From the NCBI RefSeq assembly GCF_017654505.1, contig NC_054539.1, positions 66,735,256 through 66,799,255 of the forward strand: DNA of 64,000 bases, given 5' to 3'. Source of the stretch: Polyodon spathula (lineage: Eukaryota > Chordata > Actinopteri > Acipenseriformes > Polyodontidae). Positions 13,943 through 24,157 of this stretch are shown in pieces. The notes under the pieces were generated by a model, which was not told the origin of the DNA, searched no databases, and was given only the letters and a program-made list of their open reading frames with translations. The number at the start of each line of letters is the position of its first letter. The stretch's first letter is position 1. The translations under genes and the position numbers were made by a program.

Positions 13943-14055
13943 CTGTAATGTAATATATGTTGTTAGTATTGGAAGGTTACAGAAACATGTAGAAATCTAT
14001 AAGCTATTAACTTATTTGGTCATATTGTGATGTAATCCTTAGCACAGGACACAGG

Positions 14056-14872
14056 CAGAGCTGTAACTAGAGCGGAGTGAGCGGGCCAGCCGCCCCCAGG
14101 GTAAAGCCGTGAGGGGCAGAAAAATTACTGGAATGCATTGCGAGAAATAATTCTCAATGCTTTCTCTTGTCAGCTGTCAGAGCATCCTAGCATACTGTGA
14201 ATATCACTTACGCCTCTGCACTAGAAAAGGGAATACGTCACTTCCTTAGCAACGGCTTTAATGACCACGAACCTGGTTCTACACAAACCGTGAGATGTGA
14301 GAAACTTTTAATATTGAGCGAAAACAAACTAAATAAATAAATTAATTACCAAGATGCCTCCAAAAAAGCCATCTGGATCCAAATTCAGAAAACAAAATTG
14401 AGGGAGAAAAGAGGAAGCATGTAAGCTTTCTCAACAGTGCCAGAATTGGCTGACAGAGGTCGCTGACTCGGGTGGAAGCTTGCCAAGAACATCTCTCTAA
14501 CTTGACAATTCTCTCCAACAAGCACACTTTAACCAGCTCAATAAATTTCAACGGTGTAATAGATGAGCTTGCGAGTGCAAGGCTAGGAGTGTTCCTCTGT
14601 AAATGGGTCACCCTGTCAGCATTTCAAGCTGTGTTTTGATCAGGTAATTTTTTCCTATAATGATTTAGTTACAGATCGACTCATTACTGAAAAATGAAAA
14701 TAACACATTATATTTTTGCTAACTGTATAGATTCATTAAAAATGCAGTTTTATATCTTTCTGAATAGGCTTCATGCCATTAAGTCAATGCAGTATGGATG
14801 GGAGTGGAAAAAACAGGGGAGCACAAATATGATTGCCTGCCCCAGGCTCTAAAATCTCTAGTTACAGCTCCG
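14056..14872 (+). mobile_element. hAT-type DNA transposon remnant, copy B
   Basis: It starts CAGAGCTGTAACTAGAG and ends CTCTAGTTACAGCTCCG, which are inverted repeats matching at 16 of 17 positions. Flanks GACACAGG (14,048-14,055) and GGTACAGG (14,873-14,880) agree at 6 of 8 bases, consistent with an aged 8-bp target duplication. Inside, plus-strand sequence from about 14,352 reads MPPKKPSGSKFRKQN then a stop, resembling the basic PSG-x-F/NRK-type start of some hAT transposases. The rest of any transposase is gone. Its left end is the relative of the right end of copy A, in opposite orientation. Confidence 0.72.
14352..14396 (+). pseudogene. Possible start of a hAT transposase, truncated
   Basis: A short frame opens with MPPKKPSGSKFRKQN and meets a stop codon. 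The basic lysine-rich start with a PSG-x-F-RK pattern recalls the N-terminus of hAT and ZMYM-like transposase proteins. It sits inside an element with hAT-type ends, which supports the reading. No BED finger, DDE residues or dimerisation domain follow. The identification rests on about 15 residues and is tentative. Confidence 0.35.
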
Positions 14873-14880
14873 GGTACAGG

Positions 14881-15789
14881 AGCATAACTAACAGTATTTA
14901 GAGTCCTAGATGGTTTGAGTCCAGTCTTTGCAATATAGAGGAAGAGTAAGAACTGTTAAAAAATGTTTACTCTAAGTCTTGTCTGATTATCAGCAATCAC
15001 CTCCAGGCCACACAAATTCCTAAAAATTAAGTCAACCAATGCACACACTGTTCTGAGTCTCTGCATGCTATTTCCCCAACTTATACTTCATACAGCAGTC
15101 TATCAGGGATCTCCTTATAGAGAAGAGCATGCATCCTTGGAGCTCTGTGTTTGCTTTCTTTCCACAGTCTCTTGCTAGGAATTAGCATGTTTCCAACAAA
15201 ACCAGATTTGAATTTGAATGAGAAAACAATTACTGTGCCATGTGAGTCTAAAATAAAACATCACTTGAGGAACAATGCAAGTCTTTGTGACTATCATATT
15301 TATGTATTTATTTATCTGCTGTAAATGAAGATCCTTATTTATTCAATGTGTAGCCAGTTTGTTTCTTTATAGAGAGACACATTTTTTTTAAATAAGAGGC
15401 CACAACTAATAATACTCCTTGGAGTCTGCAGACAGTGGTGTAACTATGCAGCCTGTCTCAAAGCAGCAATCAAACAAGGAAAAAAAAAACCCATTGCACT
15501 TAAAGTTTGTATTGCCACAGCTGCCATCTTTGTTAAACCTGGAATGGTACAGTTAACATTTAATATGCATGGAAAATGAAAACCCATATAATGAATTTAA
15601 CCAAATTAAAGGCATCTATGTGTGATAAATGACTGCTGTTTCATAGCTTCTATTATTGCAGTATTTTTGATTGGTGGTTCCCTCATCCCTCGAATAAAAC
15701 TGCTTACTTCAGCGCTCCAGTATCTGATGCTCTGCTGATGTGCTGACTTGAATTCTCTCAATCTGACCAACAGTAACAGTCCATTATCG
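14881..15789. other. Non-coding stretch, no gene recognised
   Basis: AT-rich DNA between the hAT element and the CR1 copy. No exon, RNA gene or terminal repeats seen. Confidence 0.45.
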
Positions 15790-15798
15790 TTCAATAAG

Positions 15799-16080
15799 AT
15801 GAGAATAACTAAAACAGAGGTCAGAGAACCATTGGCAAACTCAGACCACAACATGGTCTCATTTGAAGTGTTTTTTAAATCCTCAAAAGTAAAGACTAAA
15901 GCTAAGGTTTACAATTTTAGAAAAAGCAAACTATGAAGGTATGAAACAGAGACTAACAGAAGTAGATTGGAGTAAAATAGAGAAAACACCCACAGAAGAA
16001 GGATGGTTGTTCTTCAAAAATGTAGTACTAGAGGCGAAAACAATTAGACAAATCTAAATGTAAAACTAAATTGCCAAAAT
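15799..16080 (+). pseudogene. CR1 ORF2 endonuclease C-terminus (fragment)
   Basis: The frame reads RITKTEVREPLANSDHNMVS, containing the SDH catalytic signature at the end of exonuclease/endonuclease/phosphatase-fold (APE-type) LINE endonucleases, which nick target DNA to prime reverse transcription. The frame breaks near 15,936, where an extra A in AGAAAAAGCAAAC shifts it. The same region is in frame longer in the minus-strand copy (21,168-21,611). The N-terminal active-site residues are missing because the copy is truncated. Not functional. Confidence 0.85.
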
Positions 16081-16348
16081 GGTTTAATAGATCAATTAAA
16101 AAAAATATTCAGCGAAAAAAGGCACTTTACAGAGCATTAAAAAAGGACCAAAAAGAAAGTACACAGAAAGAGTACACAGAACTGCAAACGCAAGTCAAAA
16201 AAGAATATTGCTAAGGGAGCTAAAACCAATTCCAAAATGTTTTTCCAATATTACAACAGCAAGAGAACATTCAAAGAGGAGATTAAATGTTTAAGAGATA
16301 CAAATGGCAAAATCGTAGAGGAAGAAAAAAAAATAGCAAATATATTAA

Positions 16349-17247
16349 ATGATTACTTTTCACAAGTATACTGACAACATGCCCCACATGTCACCCAGTG
16401 TTTTAAATAACTTTAGCATAACTGAGGCAGAAGTGTTAAAGGGACTAGGAGCTCTTAAAATAAACAAATCCCCTGGGCCGGATGAGATCCTCCCAGTAGT
16501 ACTCAAAGAAATGAAAGAAGTAATTTACAAACCGCTAACCAAGATCATGCAGCAGTCTCTTGACACAGGGGTGGTACCGACAGACTGGAAAATTGCAAAC
16601 GTAACACCGATCCACAAAAAGGGGAACAAAAAACTGAACCAGGTAACTACAGACCAGTAAGCCTGACTTCTATTATATGCAAACTTATGGAAACTATAAT
16701 AAGAGCCAAAATGGAAAATTACCTATATGGTAACAGAGTACTGGGAGACAGTCAACATGGTTTTAGGAAAGGGAGATCGTGCCTAACTAACTTGCTTGAT
16801 TTTTTTGAGGATGCAACATCGATAATGGATAATTGCAAAGCATATGACATGGTTTATTTAGATTTCCAGAAAGCTTTTGACAAAGTCCCGCACAAAAGAT
16901 TAATTCTCAAACTGAACGCAGTTGGGATTCAAGGAAACACATGTACATGGATTAGGGAGTGGTTAACATGTAGAAAACAGAAAGTACTGATTAGAGGAAA
17001 AACCTCAGAATGGAGTGTGGTAACCAGTGGTGTACCACAGGGATCAGTATTAGGTCCTCTGCTATTCCTAATCTACATTAATGATTTAGATTCTGGTATA
17101 GTAAGCAAACTTGTTAAATTTGCAGACGACACAAAAGTAGGAGGAGTGGCAAACACTGTTGCAGCAGCAAAGGTCATTCAAAATGATCTAGACAAGATTC
17201 AGAACTGGGCAGACACATGGCAAATAACATTTAATAGAGAAAAGTAA
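16349..17247 (+). pseudogene. CR1 ORF2 reverse transcriptase domain, broken
   Basis: This encodes the fingers and palm of a non-LTR reverse transcriptase, which copies element RNA at the nicked target. Visible motifs in order are LGALKINKSPGPDEI, IANVTPIHKKG, DSQHGFRKGRSC, YLDFQKAFDKVPH (motif A aspartate), SGVPQGSVLGPLLF, and FADDT at 17,119-17,133 (the two catalytic aspartates). A frameshift near 16,640 separates the first 100 residues from the rest, and a stop at 17,245 interrupts before the thumb. The start given is an in-frame Met of convenience, since the real ORF2 start lies upstream and is absent. Confidence 0.93.
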
Positions 17248-17272
17248 GGTACTGCACGCAGGAAATAAAAAT

Positions 17273-17827
17273 GTGCATTATAAATATCATATGGGAGATA
17301 TTGAAATTGAAGAAGGAATCTATGAAAAAGACCTAGGAGTTTTTGTTGACTCAGAAATGTCTTCATCTAGGCAATGTGGGGAAGCTATAAAAAAGGCTAA
17401 CAAGATGCTCGGATACATTGTGAAAAGTGTTGAATTTAAATCAAGGGAAGTAATGTTAAAACTGTACAATGCACTTGTAAGACCTCATCTTGAATATTGT
17501 GTGCAGTTCTGGTCACCTCGCTATAAAAAAGATATTGCTGCTCTAGAAAGAGTGCAAAGAAGAGCGACCAGAATTATTCCGGGCTTAAAAGGCATGTCAT
17601 ATGCAGACAGGCTAAAATAATTGAATCTGTTCAGTCTTGAACAAAGAAGACTACGTGGCGACCTAATTCAAGCATTCAAAATTCTAAAAGGTATTGACAG
17701 TGTCGACCCAAGGGACTTTTTCAGCCTGAAAAAAGAAACAAGGACCAGGGGTCACAAATGGAGTTTAGAAAAAGGGGCATTCAGAACAGAAAATAGGAGG
17801 CACTTTTTTTTACACAGAGAATTGTGA
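17273..17827 (+). pseudogene. CR1 ORF2 C-terminal region, broken
   Basis: This continues the reverse transcriptase thumb and the C-terminal domain of CR1 ORF2. Recognisable stretches are DLGVFVDSEMSSSRQC, KLYNALVRPHLEYCVQFWSP, LERVQRRATRIIPGLKG, LFSLEQRRLRGDLIQAFKIL and RTRGHKWSLEKGAFRTE, all common to CR1-type elements. An in-frame TAA at 17,618 splits the segment, and the normal end is degraded after 17,827. The remaining 170 bp to the octamer tail is the 3' UTR. Confidence 0.9.
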
Positions 17828-17973
17828 GGGTCTGGAACCAACTCCCCAGTAATGTTGTTGAAGCTGACACCCTGGGATCCTTCAAGAAGCTGCTTGATGA
17901 GATTTTGGGATCAATAAGCTACTAACAACCAAACGAGCAAGATGGGCCGAATGGCCTCCTCTCGTTTGTAAAC

Positions 17974-17997
17974 TTCTTATGTTCTTATGTTCTTATG
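17974..17997 (+). repeat. CR1 3'-terminal octamer repeats (TTCTTATG x 3)
   Basis: Three perfect head-to-tail TTCTTATG units end the CR1 copy. Such short tails are the point where target-primed reverse transcription begins in CR1-type elements. Confidence 0.9.
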
Positions 17998-17998
17998 A

Positions 17999-18285
17999 TC
18001 CGCTAAGAATCGGAGTACAAATCCGAACAAGACTAATAACTCGGTACTAGACATGTCTGTATAACACCAAAAACCACTTAGTCAGAAAGAGTCTACACCG
18101 TACCAAATCATATGTAATTGTAATTACATTAGTGGTGGTGGCACCGATTTTTTTTTTTTTTTTTTTTTTTTTACTTCTGCTAGATAAAAACAATAACTGT
18201 ATCCTGTGTTCTGTTCAGATGTTTTAAACTAAAAGGGTGAGGGAAATAAAGCACTCAATATGATTCAATACAATAACTTTGAATT
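17999..18285. other. Short non-coding stretch with poly-T
   Basis: A run of about 24 T occurs at 18,149-18,172. No gene seen. Confidence 0.5.
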
Positions 18286-18644
18286 GGTACCACCTCCCCC
18301 CAAAAGACAAGACTGCCACCAAACCATGACTGGAAAAAAGAAAATGATGAATGTTTATTGCAACATCTGCAGTGGCGCAATGCCACCTAGCCCTAAAAAT
18401 AGAAAAAGATGAATGAAAAGTAAACAGCTAAACACAGGCCTGCCCTTTGATCATGAAATGCACTGAGGGAGAACCCAGCCTCTCCAGCCTGCCACGCACC
18501 CTGAAGAAACTAAATACGAACAGCTCTGCACTCAGGTAAGGCAAAAAATTCATGGCTGAGGGTAGCCCTTCCTCCAGGCTCTAAAGACAGCCGTCTCCCT
18601 GTTTGGCCTCACTGCACGGGACTGAGCGGCCAAACAAAAGAAGC
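18286..18644 (+). repeat. Unclassified dispersed repeat, copy 2 of 3
   Basis: Collinear with 51,305-51,690: both share a CCACCTCCCCCCAAAA start block, AGTGGCGCA(A/C)TGCCACCTA, GAGA(A/G)CCCAGCCTCTCCA, GCACTCAGGTAAGG, and GGCTGAGGG(T/C)AGCCCTTCCTCCAGGC. The downstream half also matches 10,275-10,450. The 51-kb copy extends about 140 bp further upstream. No terminal repeats or target duplication found. Confidence 0.7.
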
Positions 18645-20420
18645 AACATGAATGAAGGCAGAGACTCACAGATTCTGCACCCTAAACCAAAAATATATTC
18701 TGCACTCATTTGTTTTGCAAATGCTTTCTCTTGTTCCAGCTGAACAGTATTTTCAGTATTAATTTTCATGGCCTGTTATTTTGCTGAAGGATGGTTTGGT
18801 GGGACAGTATCCTATATGTTTAGATTCATGAGCAGTTGCCTTAGTATCTATCATTTGAATGCACCTGTATCATTATAATGAGTATTCTTGGCTTCATTGC
18901 TGTTCCTGTCAATCACAAAGAGTGAAAGTTGAATCTGTTCAGTCAAGTGAATCAACACTGAATGAAGTTCAGACTTTGTAATGGCAATGTACTTATTTAG
19001 ATTTAATCCATACCAGGAAGGCATAGAAAAATATTAGCTACACTTATGTCATATTACCTCTGGGGCAGCATGAACAAGGATGTGAACTGGTCATTTCTTC
19101 CCCCTGAAACATTTGTTAGAGGTTTCCCTTTGCAAACATTTGAAGCTCAAGTATTTCAGTGGGGAGAAAACGACTGGCACACTCCCCTAGTTCTCATACT
19201 GGCCTCGTTACACTAATCCCATCTTGCTCAAGCTTTCCCCAAGACAAAAGGTAAATCTGTAGAAACATATTAAGAACACGCATCATGTCATAGATAGGTA
19301 CTGTATAAAAATTGACATTATGCAAATTCAGTGGGTATTTTATTTATTTAAGTATTATGAAGGATTCAGTCAAAGTACAGATATCAATATCTAGAATGTG
19401 ACACAAATCCAATCAGAATTTAAGGTAAACAATAATATACAGTCAAATTTAGACACTAAATTCTATTTATTTGCACATCCATAATTATTAACAAACAATA
19501 CAACTTGAAGTTGTCAATACACGAATGTCAATAACAGACATTCAACCTTATGACGTGTTACAAAAGGCATTTAAGAGAATCAGGTAAATTAAACCATTAA
19601 TAATGCAGGCCTACTATGGTAGCTGACGAACTGGCACCACACTATGCATGTCAATAAAAAAGCAGGTGAAGATCTAGTTCTGCTGTTAACATTTTACTAG
19701 GGGAGAGGGGTGTAATTTATTGATGATATTATTAAAACCACTATGGTGAATGCAATGAATATGCTGTAAAGATGTCTTCTACAGAGCAGGTTTAAAATCT
19801 GTCTGTTTAGATCATTAAAATAGACCTCAATATAATTTCTAATGATATTTACAATGTGTGCTTTAATGTAATAATGGGCTAATTATGTACTTAGGGATTT
19901 CACTATAACTATAACATTCAAGTAGATGTATGTCCAGCTAAGATGTAAATACACAGTTCTGGGTAGCTGAGAATGCTGAAAGGTCATTAAGTTTAGTTAT
20001 ATTGGATCAAAATTGCAGGACAGCATTAGTATTTTGCATCACATCTCTAAAGAACACTCCCTGCTACACCAGCACTGTGCTATCCTGCTCTTTAAATCTC
20101 TGTCCTCGAAGACAGACTTTTTGCTAATACTGTTTATGCTGAGCCTGCAGTTTTAGCAAACACCGATGAGAATATCTGCTCTCTTAACTTACAAAGGGTG
20201 GTCAATATCCTATGTAAGTGTTGAAGCTGGTGATTCAACTTCAAGAATTTCACATGATTTACTTTCTTCATCTTTATGTCTTCTTATGCCGTTCATTGTT
20301 CTAGTTCACAAATAGAACAATCAGAAAGAGTGGGAAAGAAAACTCATTGAAAATTCTTTGTAATATACTTAGTTATCAAAAGGTAAGAAGGTAGGTATGG
20401 GTAATTATTTATATATTTTA
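18645..20420. other. AT-rich non-coding stretch, no gene recognised
   Basis: No supported exon, RNA gene or mobile element. Sequence composition is typical of the rest of the AT-rich background. Confidence 0.45.
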
Positions 20421-20423
20421 TCA

Positions 20424-21167
20424 GATCGATGTTGCATCCTCAAAAAAATCAAGCAAGTTAGTTAGACACATTCTCCCTTTCCTAAAACCATGTTGACTGT
20501 CTCCCAGGACCCTGTTACCATATAGGTAATTTTCCATTTTGGATCTTATTATTTAGTTTCCATAAGTATGCATATAATAGAAGTCAGGCTTACTGGTCTG
20601 TAGTTACCTGGTTCAGTTTTGTTTCCATTTTTGTGGCTCGGTATTACGTTTGCAATTTTCCAGTCTGTCGGTACCACCCCTGTGTCAAGAGACTGCTGCA
20701 TGATCTTAGTTAGCGGTTTGTAAATAACTTCTTTCATTTCTTTGAGTACTATTGGGGGGATCTCATCCGGCCCAGGGGATTTGTTTATTTTAAGAGCTCC
20801 TAGTCCCTTTAACACTTATGCCTGGTTATGCTAAAGTTATTTAAAAGTGGATAGGAACTGGATGACATGTGGGGCATGTTGTCCGTATCTTCCTTTGTAA
20901 AAACTTGTGAAAAGTAATAATTTAATATATTTGCTATTTTTTTCTTCACCTACAATTTTGCCATTTGTATCTCTTAGACATTTAACCTCCTCTTTGAATG
21001 TTCTCTTGCTGTTGTAATGTTGGAAAAACATTTTGGAATTGGTTTTAGCCCCCTTAGCAATGTTCATTTCTATTTCTCTCTTGGCCTTTCTAACTTCCTT
21101 TTTGACTTGCGTTTGCAGTTCCGTGTACTCTTTCTGTGTACTTTCTTTTTGGTCCTTTTTTAATGCT
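20424..21167 (-). pseudogene. CR1 ORF2 linker and start of reverse transcriptase, truncated
   Basis: Minus-strand frames at 21,067-20,837 and 20,815-20,549 give KGAKTNSKMFFQHYNSKRTF, the linker found in CR1 ORF2, then LGALKINKSPGPDEI and IANVIPSHKNGN, the opening motifs of reverse transcriptase. Similarity to the plus-strand copy continues to the text for LLDFFEDATS and then ends at about 20,424. Motif A, the FADD box and everything beyond are missing. A frameshift lies between the two frames near 20,820. Confidence 0.88.
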
Positions 21168-22080
21168 CTATAAAGTGCCTTTTTTCGCTGAATATTTTTT
21201 TTTAATTGATCTATTAAACCATTTTGGCCATTTAGTTTTACATTTAGATTTGTCTACTTTAGGGATGTAATTGTTTTGCGCCTCTAGTACTAAATTTTTG
21301 AAGAACAACCATCCTTTTTCTGTGGGTGTTTTCTCTATTTTACTCCAATCTACTTCTGTTAGCCTCTGTTTCATACCTTCATAGTTTGCTTTTCTAAAAT
21401 TGTAAACCTTAGCTTTAATCATTACTTTTGGGGTTTTAAAAAACACTTCAAATGAGACCATGCTGTGGTCTGAGTTTGCCAATGGTTCTCTGACCTCTGT
21501 TTTAGTTATTCTGCCTTCCTTATTTGAAAAGACTAAATCAAGGCATGCCTCCCCTCTAGTCGGTGCCTTGACAAATTGTGTTAGGAAGCAGTCATTTGTC
21601 ATTTCCACCATTTCTATTTAATCCTTCATGCTACCCACCGGGTTTTCCCATTTTATATGAGGGAAGTTGAAATCCTCCATTAGTATAGCTTCTCCTTTGC
21701 TACACGCATTTCTAATGTCATTGTATAACAGATTATTTTGCTCACCGTCTGAATCTGGCGGTCTATAGCATGCTCCTATTATTATGCCCTTTGAATTTTT
21801 GTCCGTTATTCTGACCCATATTGATTCAGCTTTATTTTCTTTGTCCAGGTTTAACCCCTGGGCTTCAAGACTGTTTCTTATGTATAGCGCTACCCCTCCT
21901 CCTCTTCTGTCCTCCCTGTCTTTCCTATACAGTGTATACCCACAAATATTATATTCGTCCCCATCACTCTCAGACAACCAAGTTTCAGTAACACCTATCA
22001 CATCATAGTTACTTGTTAGTGCAGTAGCTTCAAGTTCTAGAATTTTGTTTCTGATACTTCTAGCATTTAGATCTTGTCTT
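21168..22080 (-). pseudogene. CR1 ORF2 APE-type endonuclease
   Basis: On the minus strand the frame reads through DLNARSIRNK, VIGVTETWLSES (catalytic Glu), YRKDREDRRGGGVALY, ESIWVRI, GACYRPPDSDGEQN, and ends with NSDHSMVSFEV (catalytic Asp/His). This is the normal motif order of the apurinic-like endonuclease of CR1, which nicks the insertion site. An in-frame TAA at about 21,612-21,617 separates two otherwise collinear halves (22,001-21,618 and 21,611-21,168). The expected DFN motif is preserved as MEDFNFPHIKWE. All key residues appear present, so only the stop and downstream loss disable it. Confidence 0.9.
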
Positions 22081-22151
22081 ACCTGAGTTGTTGTCCTTGT
22101 TTTGATGCGGTCTCCCTTCTGTTTTTTTGGTGATTTATCCCCCCTTCCTTT

Positions 22152-23093
22152 CTAGTTTAAATGCTTCTGAACCTGCTCGAGGATCTTTTCTCCAAGTAGA
22201 CTGGTTCCCTTGTTATTTAAATGCAGTCCGTCCCGTCTATACAGATAGTCCTCGTTGTAGAATGTGGTCCAATGATCAAGATAAGTGAAGCCTTCCCGTG
22301 TGCATCACGTCTTCAGCCATACGTTTTGATTAATTATTTCCAGCTGTCCATATGGTCCTTTGCAAGGTGCCGGTAGTATACCAGAAAATACCACAGTTTT
22401 GGTTTTCTCTTTTAATTTCCTTCCTAGCTCTCTGAATTTGTTTTGCAGGGATTTTAGTCTGTCTCTTCCAATGTTGGTTGTGCCGATGTGGACGACTACT
22501 ACCGGGTCGTCTCCTGTTCGTTCTAGGAGCCTGTCCACGTTCTCAGTGATGTGCTTGACCGAGGCTCCCGGAAGGCAGCACACTGTTGTAGTAAGGGGGT
22601 CCAAACTGCGAATTGAACTTGCTGTGTTTCTCAATATGGAGTCCCCAACAATCATGACCTCCCTTCTTTTTGCTATCTGGTCACCACTGTCAATAGGGTC
22701 CTGGATGTTGTTCCTTTCGTTCTCTTGTTGTTGGTTCTGCTCATCAAAATTCTGAAGTGACTCAAATTTGTTGGTTGTTTTGATTTCTGGTAGTTGTGTT
22801 CGACGAAGTTTCTTTTTTATCCTGCTTCAGCCTACCTGAACCCAGCTGTTCTGACCTTCTATCTCCCTGGTGGCTTTCAGTCTGTCAGGGGTGATGCAGA
22901 CTTCCATGAATTGTGGGTGTGCCAGTTCCTCAAGATCCTGTTGCTGCCGCACTTCTTCCAGCTCCATTTCTAGCATTTCAGTTTATTTATCCTGGATCGC
23001 GCGGCACTTTACGCAGACTTGGTTTAGCTCAGCTGGGTTTTCTCGGATTTCCCACATCAAGCAGGTGTCACAGATTACTGGCTTGAAGACCAT
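22152..23093 (-). pseudogene. CR1 ORF1 with zinc-knuckle-like motif and SGNH esterase domain
   Basis: ORF1 starts at ATG 23,093-23,091 (MVFKPVICDTC...) and ends at a stop at 22,154-22,152. The N-terminus has a CDTC then CVKC pair resembling a treble-clef or PHD-like zinc site. A charged, glutamine/glutamate-rich segment follows (EMELEEVRQQQDLEELAH), probably coiled coil. The C-terminal half is an SGNH-hydrolase domain: VGDSILRN supplies the catalytic serine block, VVHIGTTN the N/G block, and RDGLHLNNKG (about 22,210-22,237) the Asp/His block. Such an esterase is known in ORF1 of CR1-type LINEs, where its substrate is unclear. In-frame stops after RAIQDK and at WLKT (TGA replacing Trp) show it is dead. 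Confidence 0.85.
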
Positions 23094-23155
23094 GTTGAGG
23101 GTTTTTTTTTTTTAAGTTTAGCTTGTTCTGCAGCTGTCAGCCTGCTTTCAAACTG

Positions 23156-23513
23156 CTTCTAAACTGCTCTGTACTTTTCCACGCCTGTAATTCTCCCACT
23201 CGCTGTCGCTGGGAAGACTGCCTCGTTTAACTGCATTGTTCTGCTGTGCTGTAGGCTCCTCCCCTCACCCGTGTCTTAGAACGGCGCTGAATTTGAATCA
23301 GCTGCTCCGAGTTTCAGCTTGTTATCAGAAAAACACATGCGGCTGTTTGACTTTGAGCTGCTGTGTTTCCCCAATGTCCTCTGTTTTCTGATTAAAGCAA
23401 TTAAAGATGCAATTTCTTATACTGCTTCTAAACTGCACTGCACCTTTCCACACCTGTACTTCTCCCACTTGGTGTTGCTTCCACTCGCTGTCGCTGGGAA
23501 GACTGCCTCGTTT
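23156..23513 (-). repeat. Duplicated 5' UTR module of the minus-strand CR1
   Basis: Two imperfect copies, 23,156-23,228 and 23,425-23,513, share CTTCTAAACTGC, CTTTTCCAC/CTTTCCACAC, ACTCGCTGTCGCTGGGAAGA and CTGCCTCGTTT, offset by 269 bp. They lie upstream of ORF1 in the element's reading direction, where the internal promoter of a LINE would be. Tandem promoter monomers are known from some LINEs, so this may be a promoter duplication. Confidence 0.7.
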
Positions 23514-23520
23514 GTTTATG

Positions 23521-24125
23521 TTTTTTTGTATCTATCTGTGACTCACGTGTCCCACTTTCATAATTTTGACTAGATTTGCTTTAGTTTATCTTTTTTTTTT
23601 TTATATACAAGCTGCACTGTCATAAGTTATGTTCTTGCAGAGCACCCACATCCTCCACCAAAACAATATTTCAGTTTCTACAGATTCCCTTTCATCAAAG
23701 AATCTACTTGTTTCTGCCAGTTTCAGACAACATTTCTCTGCTAATCAAGAAAATGCCACACGCCCCTGTGTGAAAAGGTGGTTCTAAGACTGAGGGAACA
23801 ATATCTACATTTTGATGAAGCACCACATCAGATTAAATGTGTTTTTTTTTTTTTTTTTTTTTTTTATTGCACAGCCTCGATTGCATACATACATCAATTT
23901 CAATCTTCAGGGCTGTCATTTCTCTTTTAAAAAATGACTAATTTGTGATGAAACAAATAAGATTAATGGTAAGTGAAACAAAGGTCTGAATATTTAAACA
24001 ACTTAAAATAGGAAAAATAGATCCCTATGGTAAAACAATCAAATCAAGAGAAAGCAATGCCTCCGCCTTACAAAAAGGCATATATTCTCACTGTGTTAAA
24101 TAGCATAATGTAATAAAACTGGGTT

Positions 24126-24157
<32 letters not shown>

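Larger units (their letters stand above)
15790..17998 (+). mobile_element. CR1-clade LINE, 5'-truncated, plus strand
   Basis: The copy begins near the end of the apurinic endonuclease, runs through reverse transcriptase and the C-terminal region, and finishes with three tandem TTCTTATG octamers at 17,974-17,997. An octamer repeat at the 3' end is characteristic of CR1 elements. The left boundary is judged from where similarity to the minus-strand copy at 20.4-23.5 kb stops, so it is accurate to perhaps 15 bp. Several stops and frameshifts make it inactive. Loss of the 5' part is the usual result of incomplete target-primed reverse transcription. Confidence 0.92.
20422..23520 (-). mobile_element. 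CR1-clade LINE, minus strand, 5' complete-looking, 3' half missing
   Basis: Read on the minus strand, the element has a GC-richer 5' UTR (about 23,094-23,520), ORF1 with a CxxC...CxxC motif and an SGNH esterase domain, then ORF2 with a complete APE endonuclease and the first part of reverse transcriptase. It stops abruptly at about 20,424, at the point equivalent to 16,822 in the plus-strand copy, before RT motif A. The rest of ORF2 and the 3' octamer tail are absent. Stops and frameshifts make it inactive. Loss of the 3' rather than 5' end is unusual for a LINE and suggests a later deletion or rearrangement. Confidence 0.9.
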
